NCBI GenBank assembly: GCA_028282725.1
Contig: JANQHF010000002.1
Coordinates: 1-60,123, forward strand
Length of the DNA: 60,123 bases
Reading direction: 5' to 3'
From: Saprospiraceae bacterium
GTDB lineage: Bacteria; Bacteroidota; Bacteroidia; Chitinophagales; Saprospiraceae
Under the pieces are notes generated by a model. That model was given only the letters and a program-made list of their open reading frames with translations, did no database searches and was not told where the DNA came from. This document shows positions 35,596 through 43,563 of the stretch, one piece after another (the stretch's first letter is position 1; each line of letters begins with the position of its first letter). The position numbers were made by a program, and so were the translations under genes.

Positions 35596-36954
35596 CATTT
35601 CCTTATAAAAGAATAACCTGTAAAATAATACATCCATTTCATCTATTCTTTCCTTTATAATTTTAGTATCGGCGTTGTCTATTAATAGTTTCAAGATCCT
35701 GGCAAAATTTGTCGACCCCAGATATGCTTTTTTACTGATATGCTTTTTGTTACGATAATTATACAGTTTGAAATTTTTAATTTTCGTGTATAAGAATAAT
35801 TGGTCGTCCTTATTGATCTTATAAAAGTTAAGCAATTCCAATCTGTTCGTCATTGCCCTGACTCTAATCGTTTTTGGGTATACTTTCTGAAGGTTGTCCA
35901 ATGATTCCTGAAAATTTCCTTCTCCAAAAAGAAGATAAGAATTAGACAATTCAAGTATCTCTCGTTTCTGTTTGAACGGTAGATAAACATGATGTTCGCT
36001 TACAAAATGATGACCCCATTCGGTTTCTCCTAGGAAGGAGCATAATTCTACAATGGCCAAAAATTGAAATTCTGATATTTGTTTATTAGAAATCAGGTAT
36101 TTGTTTTCCGTCATCAATTTGTGTAATTCGAAAATATCTATAGCCATTTCTAATTTTCCCCGATTTGCTTCTCTGGCATAAAACATTCGTAGAACCAGGT
36201 ATATAAGAAGCCTCAAATCATCGCTTAATTCTTTATGTTTCTTGTTAAGTATATTTCTTAATTCTAAAGCTTCTTGATGATTATTCTCAATTCTTACTTT
36301 AAATAGCTTGTTTAGAATTATTGAAATTTCATTTTTGGAGTCCGCATCATGTTCATAACTATCTGCAATTTTCAAATAGGAGATCTTATTCAGCTTTAAA
36401 CTGTTGTGTGTTTCAAAATGATATAATGCACGCATTTGTTCATGGTATCTTTCGGTAGAATTTATAAGAAATTGAAGTTCAGCATAAGAACTTTCATTTT
36501 TTGATGGATTATCCGAGAAGTAGTGTTCATGGATGACTCTTTGTTGATAAAGACCATTCCACCAACTGATCTTTTCAGTGGTGAGTTGTTGCCGGGATTT
36601 ATCCACGAGACGATCTGCTTCTTTATATAACTTCCTCCTGTTCAGTGCTTTTATGAGAAGAATTTGCCTTTCATAATTTTCGTTTTCGAGCTGATCCAGA
36701 ATGAGATATTCTTTGATCAGTGAGACGCAGTTCGAATATAAATTCATGATATTTTTCCTGGATTTCGAAGTAAAGAGATTTTTCCTTATTCGATCAGGAT
36801 TAAGTAAGTCTTTCAGGTTTTTCAATCGGTTCTCATGTATATATTGAGTTAGTATGGCAATATCGGAGTGTTTTTGGGTCCTCTGATCAATAAAAGTCCT
36901 GAAGGATCTCCAGTCCCTGGTGTCAAATGATTCCAGGTATTGTGCGATTCTCAT
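35575..36954 (-). CDS. Unknown helical repeat (TPR-like) protein
   Basis: 459 residues, no signal peptide, no membrane helix. Almost entirely helical, with pairs of helices of about 30-40 residues (LIKALNRRKLYKEADRLVDK; LYHFETHNSLKLNKISYLKI; YLLFGEGNFQESLDNLQK). It looks like a TPR or alpha-solenoid scaffold. I cannot name a family. Bacteroidota have many such long helical proteins of unknown role. It lies between the sigma factor operon and a stand-alone HTH gene. Upstream of its start, at about 37007-37021, is a CCCCTATATAGAAA string that loosely resembles the HTH-gene element. Confidence 0.72.
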   Translation of the reverse strand: MRIAQYLESFDTRDWRSFRTFIDQRTQKHSDIAILTQYIHENRLKNLKDLLNPDRIRKNLFTSKSRKNIMNLYSNCVSLIKEYLILDQLENENYERQILLIKALNRRKLYKEADRLVDKSRQQLTTEKISWWNGLYQQRVIHEHYFSDNPSKNESSYAELQFLINSTERYHEQMRALYHFETHNSLKLNKISYLKIADSYEHDADSKNEISIILNKLFKVRIENNHQEALELRNILNKKHKELSDDLRLLIYLVLRMFYAREANRGKLEMAIDIFELHKLMTENKYLISNKQISEFQFLAIVELCSFLGETEWGHHFVSEHHVYLPFKQKREILELSNSYLLFGEGNFQESLDNLQKVYPKTIRVRAMTNRLELLNFYKINKDDQLFLYTKIKNFKLYNYRNKKHISKKAYLGSTNFARILKLLIDNADTKIIKERIDEMDVLFYRLFFYKEMKMGPSK

Positions 36955-37175
36955 ATTCCTTGAATTACTTAGAAAAGAACCGATAGATGAATCTGACTAA
37001 GCCCATACCCCTATATAGAAATGATCATTTAAGTAAACGTGAAATATAGTAATAAAATATATTATAAATGATTGAATAACAATAATATATGAAAAATAAC
37101 TCCTTATAAGAATTGAGGAAAATGGGAAAAATTGAAGTTTTTTATAGCTGCGGTTCCAACTAATTTGGAGTATTA

Positions 37176-37391
37176 ATGAATCAATCTACCATGAAAAACA
37201 TATATCCCTCCAGACGTGAACTCGAAATCCTCCATGAAATTTGTAATGGTTTCACCGCAAAGGAAATTGGTAACAAACTTTATATATCTCAAGGCACCGT
37301 CGAGACACATAAACGAAACCTAATATTGAAGTTTGACGCACGCAATACGGTGGATCTCGCCGTAAAGGCCGTTCGTTCCGGAATCTGCTAA
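37176..37391 (+). CDS. Stand-alone LuxR-type HTH protein (3)
   Basis: 71 residues from ATG 37176. Again a bare GerE/LuxR helix-turn-helix: PSRRELEILHEICNGFTAKE, IGNKLYISQGTVETHKRNLI, then LKFDARNTVDLAVKAV. The recognition helix carries the usual GTVETHKRN. No receiver domain. The third such gene in 10.6 kb and the only one on the plus strand. A 7-bp hairpin CAAGGGG/CCCCTTG (37425-37445) follows its stop and may end transcription. Its target genes are unknown. Confidence 0.85.
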   Translation: MNQSTMKNIYPSRRELEILHEICNGFTAKEIGNKLYISQGTVETHKRNLILKFDARNTVDLAVKAVRSGIC

Positions 37392-37424
37392 GCAGATCGA
37401 GGTAAGTATATTCTCTACGGCAGG

Positions 37425-37445
37425 CAAGGGGTATAAAACCCCTTG
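37425..37445 (+). terminator. Hairpin after the third HTH gene
   Basis: CAAGGGG (37425-37431), 7-base loop TATAAAA, CCCCTTG (37439-37445). No T-run follows, so it is only a possible terminator. It is 34 bases past the stop of the HTH gene and 62 before the S10 peptidase gene. Confidence 0.35.
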
Positions 37446-37457
37446 TCCACTTCATCT

Positions 37458-37470
37458 TGAGCCAGTCGAA
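37458..37470 (+). repeat. Short intergenic motif, copy 2
   Basis: TGAGCCAGTCGAA in the gap before the S10 peptidase gene. See 26742-26755 for the related copy. Confidence 0.35.
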
Positions 37471-37506
37471 AGAAATTTCTATCTTTTCCCCAAAATTTGA
37501 CCAACC

Positions 37507-38997
37507 ATGTTTCGCTCATTTCTCCTTTCCATTTTTATATCTTTTGTTTTGCCTACCGATGCCCAGGATCGCATGCTCCCGTCTGATACGGTTGTAGTGA
37601 CAAATCATTCCGTCTCGGTGCAAAATCAAAAGATCAACTATATGGCTGAGTGCGGGACTCAACCCGTCTGGGATGAAGAGGGTAAGGTGGTGGCATCCCT
37701 GTTTTATACGTATTATACACGCGATGGCATTGACGATCGATCCTCTCGTCCTTTGGTCATTTCCTTCAATGGAGGTCCCGGATCTGCTTCAGTCTGGATG
37801 CATCTCGCTTACACCGGACCGCGTATTTTAATCATCGATGATGAAGGATTTCCAGTACAACCCTATGGTGTGAAAGAAAATCCTCATACCATACTTGATG
37901 TAGCCGATATCGTATATGTAAATCCGGTGAACACCGGTTATTCTCGCGTACTCGATAAGGAAGTGGACGCCAAAAAGATGTTTTTCGGAGTCAATCAGGA
38001 CATTAAATACCTTGCCGAATGGATCAACAGCTTCGTAACAAGAAAAAACCGGTGGACGTCTCCCAAATATCTCATTGGCGAAAGTTATGGTACAACCCGC
38101 GTCTCCGGGCTCGCACTTGAATTACAAAACCGGCAATGGATGTATCTGAATGGCGTTATTCTGGTCTCACCGACCGGAATCGGGATTAAAAGAGATGGAC
38201 CCGTAGGAGCGGCTAACAGGTTGCCTTACTTTGCAGCGGCTGCATGGTATCAAAAGGCGTTGCCTCCCGAACTTCAAAACAGGGATTTGCCGGATGTCTT
38301 AGAGGAGGTTGAAACATATACTATTAATGAACTTCTCCCTGCCATGGTTATGGGAGGTTTCCTGGATGATGAAAAGAGGAAGGAAGTCATTTCAAAAATG
38401 TCCTATTACTCAGGCCTGTCTGAAGAGTCTATTGAACAGAATAATATGGATGTTCCTACATCTTTCTTTTGGAAAGACCTTCTTCGCGATAAAGGATATA
38501 CAATAGGGCGTCTGGATTCGAGATATCTTGGACTCGATAAAAAGGACGCGGGCACCCGGCCGGATTTTAATTCCGAACTCACATCCTGGTTGCATTCATT
38601 TACCCCGGCGATCAATTTTTATCTGCGCGAGCATCTGAAATTTAAGACAGACATTAAATACAATATGTTTGGTCCTGTCAGACCTTGGGATCGGTCCGGA
38701 GACAATACAGGAGAAAATTTGAGGCAGGCTATGGCTCAAAACCCATATTTGAATGTGATGATTCAATCCGGCTACTATGATGGTGCCACCACCTACTTCA
38801 ATGCCAAATACACGATGTGGCAGTTGGACCCAAGTGGGAAGATGAAGGACAGGCTGAGTTTTAAAGGCTATCGCAGTGGCCACATGATGTACCTGCGGGC
38901 AGAGGATCTGAAAACGGCCAACGAAGACATTCGCCACCTGATACAACGAACGATTCCCAGGGAAGGCGTTCCGGCCAGGTATGAGGTGGATGAATAA
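37507..38997 (+). CDS. Serine carboxypeptidase-like peptidase, S10 family
   Basis: An exported carboxypeptidase of 496 residues. Signal peptide about 1-19 (MFRSFLLSIFISFVLPTDAQ). The S10 hallmark NGGPGSAS is at 89-96, nucleophile Ser193 is in IGESYGTTR, Asp425 is in SGYYDGATTYF and His459 is in YRSGHMMYL. All catalytic residues are present. Such enzymes remove C-terminal residues at acidic pH. Bacteroidota homologs are probably periplasmic and work with the DPP-IV and S9 peptidases elsewhere in this window. Single gene. Confidence 0.94.
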   Translation: MFRSFLLSIFISFVLPTDAQDRMLPSDTVVVTNHSVSVQNQKINYMAECGTQPVWDEEGKVVASLFYTYYTRDGIDDRSSRPLVISFNGGPGSASVWMHLAYTGPRILIIDDEGFPVQPYGVKENPHTILDVADIVYVNPVNTGYSRVLDKEVDAKKMFFGVNQDIKYLAEWINSFVTRKNRWTSPKYLIGESYGTTRVSGLALELQNRQWMYLNGVILVSPTGIGIKRDGPVGAANRLPYFAAAAWYQKALPPELQNRDLPDVLEEVETYTINELLPAMVMGGFLDDEKRKEVISKMSYYSGLSEESIEQNNMDVPTSFFWKDLLRDKGYTIGRLDSRYLGLDKKDAGTRPDFNSELTSWLHSFTPAINFYLREHLKFKTDIKYNMFGPVRPWDRSGDNTGENLRQAMAQNPYLNVMIQSGYYDGATTYFNAKYTMWQLDPSGKMKDRLSFKGYRSGHMMYLRAEDLKTANEDIRHLIQRTIPREGVPARYEVDE

Positions 38998-39221
38998 TTT
39001 TGAATTTTGAGCAAATGATTGACATCCGTTAATCTGTGTCAATTTGTGGTGAATTAAGTCCTGACGATCACGCCAAGCGTGATGTCGGGGATGCCTGTCT
39101 GACTGTTTGCATCAACCCGTCCGACCGATGAATTTGACAGCCGGGCGGGCATGCCAGGCAGGCCATACAAGGCTTCGCCTTCGTCGGCAAATGATTAAAT
39201 GATCGAAATAAAAAATAAGCT

Positions 39222-39590
39222 ATGCTGGGATTGAGAACGACAATTTATAAAGTGGGAGACATCAACAAAGCCAAAGAATGGTATGGGCAGGTGTTTGAAA
39301 CGAAGCAATACTTTGATGAACCTTACTATGTGGGTTTCAATATTGGGGGTTATGAATTGGGCTTGCAGCCTGAAGAGAACCCCACAACTGAAAAACCAGC
39401 CACTGTGATCTCTTATTGGGGTGTGGAAGATATTCAGGCTGAATTTGATCGCATAGTTGGTCTGGGGGCAACGCCGAGTACATCTCCGATGAATGTAGGT
39501 GGACCACTTATGGTAGCTACGGTGAAGGATCCCTGGGGCAACCTGATCGGCTTGATCTATAATCCGTTATTTAAAATAGAGGATGAGTGA
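39222..39590 (+). CDS. VOC family (glyoxalase/bleomycin-resistance fold) protein
   Basis: 122 residues, the length of a single VOC protein with two beta-alpha-beta-beta-beta units. The first unit is LRTTIYKVGDINKAKEWYGQVF; the second is WGVEDIQAEFDRIVGLGATP, ending in VATVKDPWGNLIGLIYNPLF, the typical last strand with the conserved Gly/Asn turn. Metal ligands of glyoxalase I are not clearly present. Function cannot be named. The 220 bases before it hold no gene that I can see. Confidence 0.85.
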   Translation: MLGLRTTIYKVGDINKAKEWYGQVFETKQYFDEPYYVGFNIGGYELGLQPEENPTTEKPATVISYWGVEDIQAEFDRIVGLGATPSTSPMNVGGPLMVATVKDPWGNLIGLIYNPLFKIEDE

Positions 39591-39618
39591 ATGACCTGCG
39601 AACCAGACGAGGATGATA

Positions 39619-40257
39619 TTACAGTCGTAAATCTTCAACACGAACACCTGGATATTTACTCTTATCAAATTCAAACAAACTATCTGCATAGGTCTGATTC
39701 TCCACTACTTTTGAAATATCTACATCAATCTTACTTCCATCCTTTCCAAAGCCTTCTATGTATGATATCTCGGATTTTTTTTCGTTGACCGTAATTCTAA
39801 ACTTCGAGTAATCGGCAAAATCATCGGTAGGAATGAATTCGATGGTCTTTGTATTTCCCTGTTCGTTATACATCCTGTATTTAAACTGATCATTTTTATA
39901 CTGATTCAAAAGATCCATAGGAGTGATGAAATAGTCCTCCGATTCGTCTTCTTCAAAATCATTGATCTGAACCTCGTTTTGATCAGCTATATATATCCAG
40001 ATTTCTTCGCCATTGCCATAATATTCATGTTCGTCATTCGTAAAGACAAATTTATCGCCCTGTTGAATCACTGAAGAGGGATAGGTAAAAGCTTCCTCAT
40101 CAGGATATTGGATCGTCAGATCAAAATCAATGGATATACTGGACAGGCTGGTATACCTCGAACTTAATTTATCAAGGATTTTTTTTGCCTTTCGATCCTG
40201 GCTTACGGCACTTCCGGCAATCAGTAGAATGGAGCATATGGTCAGAAGAAATCTCAT
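39619..40257 (-). CDS. lolA: LolA-like outer-membrane lipoprotein carrier protein
   Basis: A periplasmic chaperone of lipoproteins. 212 residues with a signal peptide (MRFLLTICSILLIAGSAVSQ). The mature part shows the LolA pattern: KKILDKLSSRYTSLSSISID, then a half-barrel of strands (TYPSSVIQQGDKFVF, GNGEEIWIYIADQNEVQIND) and the C-terminal strand YADSLFEFDKSKYPG. LolA of Bacteroidota is shorter in conserved motifs than that of Proteobacteria, so the symbol is a family-level call. In the same orientation as the DoxX gene upstream (67 bases). Confidence 0.85.
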   Translation of the reverse strand: MRFLLTICSILLIAGSAVSQDRKAKKILDKLSSRYTSLSSISIDFDLTIQYPDEEAFTYPSSVIQQGDKFVFTNDEHEYYGNGEEIWIYIADQNEVQINDFEEDESEDYFITPMDLLNQYKNDQFKYRMYNEQGNTKTIEFIPTDDFADYSKFRITVNEKKSEISYIEGFGKDGSKIDVDISKVVENQTYADSLFEFDKSKYPGVRVEDLRL

Positions 40258-40323
40258 TTAATCCATTTAATAGTAAGACGAGAATTGGGGTCCAATTTAT
40301 CTAAAGAAACCGTTAAATCCTCT

Positions 40324-40731
40324 TCATTTCTCATCTGGTCTTCCGTCTATACTGTACTTACCGGTACCCATGAGAAATATGGTTAAGAATACAAAAAAGT
40401 AAAGCAGTGGAAACTCCTGTCTTCTCCACCCATCGTCGGCATGTTGGATCAGCCCTGCGACTAACATTGTTATCATAATGAAGATACTTGCAAATCGACC
40501 CTTAAATCCTACAATGATCATAATGGAACATATAAATTCTGCTAACGCAGCTAAGATCAACGATAAGGCAGGACCCAGACCTATGGGGTCTCCAAAACTG
40601 AAATCACCATTGAGCACCTTGAGAAACTTACCCCACCCATGAGTTATCATGAAAGCACTGGCGGCGACCCGTAAAATGAGCAGACTCATGTCGACATTGC
40701 GCAGCTCGTTATTGAATATCTTCCTGATCAT
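40324..40731 (-). CDS. DoxX family membrane protein
   Basis: 135 residues with four membrane helices, the size of DoxX proteins. The pattern LRVAASAFMITHGWGKFLKV near the N-terminus, AALAEFICSIMIIVGFKGRF in the second helix and MTMLVAGLIQHADD at the third matches the family. Function is uncertain; DoxX members are linked to thiol redox and quinone-related roles in some bacteria. Forms a minus-strand run with the LolA-like gene. Confidence 0.85.
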   Translation of the reverse strand: MIRKIFNNELRNVDMSLLILRVAASAFMITHGWGKFLKVLNGDFSFGDPIGLGPALSLILAALAEFICSIMIIVGFKGRFASIFIMITMLVAGLIQHADDGWRRQEFPLLYFFVFLTIFLMGTGKYSIDGRPDEK

Positions 40732-40763
40732 CGTATTAAACTTTTTTTAAATATAAATAAATC

Positions 40764-42278
40764 TCAAAAAGCTCCGGCACCGATTTCCACAACAAATCCA
40801 CTGTACTCAAAAGGACTAAAGCCGAGGTTTTTCCATCCGAACCGAATCCCCCAATAGTCTGTTCCCAACACCTTCAAGAACTTCAAAGGTGTCTTTGTGA
40901 TGTTTAGCCTGATTTTCATGCCGATTTCAGTTACCAGGTAAGTCTTGATTTCCGTACTGCCCAACTCATAATCCACATCTACCCACTCGTAGCCGAAACC
41001 CATATACGAATCGATCCATCTTGATGCCGAGTTCGTATGCTGGATCTGGTGACCGAACAAGGTGCTCAATTCATTCCCAAAAGAGTCGCCATCTCCAGTG
41101 TAGAGTTTATTGTAAAACCATCCCCCTGTCATCGGTGCTTCGACATGTCGAAATAAGAGCAAGGGCGCTGAAAAACTAAAAGCGGATTGATTGTCAAATC
41201 GGTATGAGATGCCCCACTTGTTTCTCAGCTTATTGTCCTTAGAAAGTCGCAAGATGGTCTGATCAGGATGTACACCCGTGATCAATTTTGGCCAGTTCTT
41301 ATGACGTTTTTCGTTGATTTTTTTGATCAATGTTTTGTCCTTCAAGTCAGAAGGCATATCGGGAAACTGTCTTATCACATACCTCGTATTCATCTTGTTT
41401 CCCGGGAATCTTTCCCTGATCTTATCAATGGATTCGTTGACATCTGATTTGGGAGGAAGAAGGATCGATTTGGGCGTACGTTCCTTGGCCATCCAACCCT
41501 GAAATCCTCCGGAAAATAATTTTCCTGTACTAATGATGTCCCGGACTCCCCATGCATCATTGACCTTTTCCGTTACATCAAAACCGGGCGTGTAAATGCC
41601 GTCTGCATTTTTATCGGTACAATTCGCATGCTTTCCTTCTTCGACCAGGATGGAAACAGGAAAGACCGTTTGATCGTCAACGTTCAGGGCATTTTCGAAC
41701 CAGTACAATCCGTGTGCCCTCGCTACTACTCTTTTCACATCCATCGAATATTTGTGTTCGGTACAATCAGGATGATGGTTTACCTGGATCTGAAATGCCA
41801 CGGACTCTATATCATGAGGATGTCCTCCTAGTCCGGTCTCTTCATTATAATAACAGTAGTATTCAATTTCGTAACTGCTGATTTTCGAAAGATCGATATT
41901 TGAACTGCGCAGCTCCCGGGTCTCAGCTGTCCTTAATCTCACTCTTTTTTGGGTAGAATAAATCCGCTTGATCTTGTAGTACACGACGGGCACCCCTGAA
42001 GGTTGATCAAAAGGAAAAGTATTGGGAAGCTGAATTTTTTCTTCCTCATCCAGCAGGTTTGGCTCATCGGGTGAGAACCACAGTATGGGAGCAGACAATA
42101 TTGCCAGAGAATCGAAGGAAAATGTATTTTGATTTGTACGGAGTATCGTTCCGGGCAAAGGATCACATTGACTGTGAACATTGGGTACATCAATTAAAAG
42201 AAAGATCATCATCATTAGAAATAATATGGAAGCGCTGGAGTTAATATTATCGAACATCCCACCTGTTTTTTTAATCAT
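40764..42278 (-). CDS. Exported Vps62-like protein of unknown role
   Basis: 504 residues from the ATG at 42278, chosen because MIKKTGG... leads straight into a hydrophobic segment (SASILFLMMMIFLLIDVPNVHSQ). An ATG at 42311 adds 11 residues and one at 42257 removes seven. The first 220 mature residues contain YYCYYNEETGLGGHPHDIES, then VARAHGLYWFENALNV and VSILVEEGKHANC, which follow the order 'YyYnee.gl.gH..DvE ... v....GkHa' of Vps62/NPP1-like folds. The last 150 residues are strand-rich and end FVVEIGAGAF, like a small outer-membrane barrel. Domain calls are tentative. It is divergent from the PagL-like gene, 42 bases apart. Confidence 0.68.
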   Translation of the reverse strand: MIKKTGGMFDNINSSASILFLMMMIFLLIDVPNVHSQCDPLPGTILRTNQNTFSFDSLAILSAPILWFSPDEPNLLDEEEKIQLPNTFPFDQPSGVPVVYYKIKRIYSTQKRVRLRTAETRELRSSNIDLSKISSYEIEYYCYYNEETGLGGHPHDIESVAFQIQVNHHPDCTEHKYSMDVKRVVARAHGLYWFENALNVDDQTVFPVSILVEEGKHANCTDKNADGIYTPGFDVTEKVNDAWGVRDIISTGKLFSGGFQGWMAKERTPKSILLPPKSDVNESIDKIRERFPGNKMNTRYVIRQFPDMPSDLKDKTLIKKINEKRHKNWPKLITGVHPDQTILRLSKDNKLRNKWGISYRFDNQSAFSFSAPLLLFRHVEAPMTGGWFYNKLYTGDGDSFGNELSTLFGHQIQHTNSASRWIDSYMGFGYEWVDVDYELGSTEIKTYLVTEIGMKIRLNITKTPLKFLKVLGTDYWGIRFGWKNLGFSPFEYSGFVVEIGAGAF

Positions 42279-42320
42279 TCGCCAAATTAAGATTTTCGAC
42301 CTATACTTCATGTTTCCTTC

Positions 42321-42971
42321 ATGACCTTCAGAATCTGCTACCTCCTTGTTCTATTGATCATTTCCAATGATCAAGTAAAGGGTCAGTCCGGGTGGGACTG
42401 GAGAGACCCCAATGATCTCGGTTTTGTTGATTTTGGGGATAGCAAACTCCTCGGCTATAATTTGGGAGGGCTCGGTATCCGGCTGCTCTTGCAGAAAGAC
42501 GACAGATCGTTGCGTCAAAAATTCCGGGAATTTTCCTTTGGTGTATTCCAGGAATATAAAAGAGATCCGCTGTCAACATTGATGGTCCCCGAATTCAGGT
42601 ATGGCATTGTACTGCGCAAATTCATTTCATTGGGTGGCGGAAATCGATTGTACGTGGTAAATACCGAAGAGAATGAAGCATTTGGCTTGAATGTTTTTGT
42701 CTGGTTCCAGTGGCACATCTTTCGAAAAGATCAATGGAGGTTATCCTATGACAACGGAGTCGGTCCAAACATTTTTCTGGAGGCCTATCCGGTCGGAGGC
42801 ACTCATTTCAATTTCACGACTCATTATGGCCTCGCATTCGAGCTGAATATCAATCAACGGTGGTGGCATATCAAATTCCTGAATTATCATATTTCGAATG
42901 CTGATATAAAGGGAAGGGAACGCAATCCCGCAATGGATGCGATCGGAATCCGGATCGGTGTTGAATTTTAA
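42321..42971 (+). CDS. PagL-like lipid A 3-O-deacylase (acyloxyacyl hydrolase family)
   Basis: 216 residues with a signal peptide cut near VKGQ. The mature protein reads as an eight-stranded barrel with aromatic girdles (YGIVLRKFISLGGGNRLYV; WRLSYDNGVGPNIFLEAY). The C-terminal motif YHISNADIKGRERNPAMDA matches the PagL HxSN motif; His190 and Ser192 are the probable catalytic pair, and the last strand ends in Phe216 as barrels do. The third PagL residue, a Glu, cannot be placed with certainty. Role: removal of an acyl chain from lipid A. Divergent from the Vps62-like gene and in the opposite direction to DinB. Confidence 0.8.
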   Translation: MTFRICYLLVLLIISNDQVKGQSGWDWRDPNDLGFVDFGDSKLLGYNLGGLGIRLLLQKDDRSLRQKFREFSFGVFQEYKRDPLSTLMVPEFRYGIVLRKFISLGGGNRLYVVNTEENEAFGLNVFVWFQWHIFRKDQWRLSYDNGVGPNIFLEAYPVGGTHFNFTTHYGLAFELNINQRWWHIKFLNYHISNADIKGRERNPAMDAIGIRIGVEF

Positions 42972-42987
42972 TACAATCAAGGAAGTT

Positions 42988-43524
42988 TTAACCAATTGTC
43001 AAATCCACAAGTGGATAATATCTCTCTTCAAAGATTTTCTGATGATGGACGACATGACCGCTGATCATAAAACCCAGGGCGAGTACTGAAACGTCCATAC
43101 CGGATGCCTTGCCAACACAACGTAATTCTTCATTCCCAAATGATTTGTACAATTGAATGGTGGCATTCCTTGTCGCCTGGAATTCCTCAAGAATGCTCTC
43201 CAGACTTCTGGAAGAAACATCTGCAGCCCGGGCATAAAGATCCTGATCGAATCCAGGCAAAGGAGTCTGATCCCCCCTGGCAAAGCGAAGCGCCCGATAA
43301 GCAAAGACACGCTCTCCATCAATAAGGTGAACAAGAGATTGTTTGATATTCCATTTGCCGGCTTCATACACCCGGTCTCCAATACCTTTGTACTTTTCCC
43401 TCTGGCCAAGAACATAATCCGAACCGTATTTCACAAGTGCTTCATGAGCCCCCATATCCTCAGGAATAAGTTCCACATAACGCTTGAAATATTCCGGAAT
43501 AATATTGATATCACCTCGATTCAT
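42988..43524 (-). CDS. DinB-like four-helix protein
   Basis: 178 residues, four-helix bundle of the DinB superfamily. His residues at conserved sites: SLVHLIDGERVFAYRALRFA in helix 2 and MISGHVVHHQKIF in helix 4 (HxxHH), with a third His near the N-terminal part not obvious. Members bind a divalent metal and act in thiol or detoxification reactions, but most are uncharacterised. Not the DNA polymerase DinB. 40 bases downstream of the TonB receptor start in convergent layout. Confidence 0.85.
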   Translation of the reverse strand: MNRGDINIIPEYFKRYVELIPEDMGAHEALVKYGSDYVLGQREKYKGIGDRVYEAGKWNIKQSLVHLIDGERVFAYRALRFARGDQTPLPGFDQDLYARAADVSSRSLESILEEFQATRNATIQLYKSFGNEELRCVGKASGMDVSVLALGFMISGHVVHHQKIFEERYYPLVDLTIG

Positions 43525-43563
43525 TTCTGTTGTTTTACTTACTCCCTCTTGCCGGGAATGTAT

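Noticed and set aside
39060-39200. Possible tRNA or small RNA in the GC-rich gap before the VOC gene
   Set aside because: There are partial inverted strings (CCCGTCCGAC, CCGGGCGGG) but no cloverleaf or clear terminator; it looks like a dispersed repeat.
42988-43524. DNA polymerase IV (DinB)
   Set aside because: The protein is a 178-residue four-helix bundle of the DinB superfamily named after B. subtilis DinB, not the polymerase.
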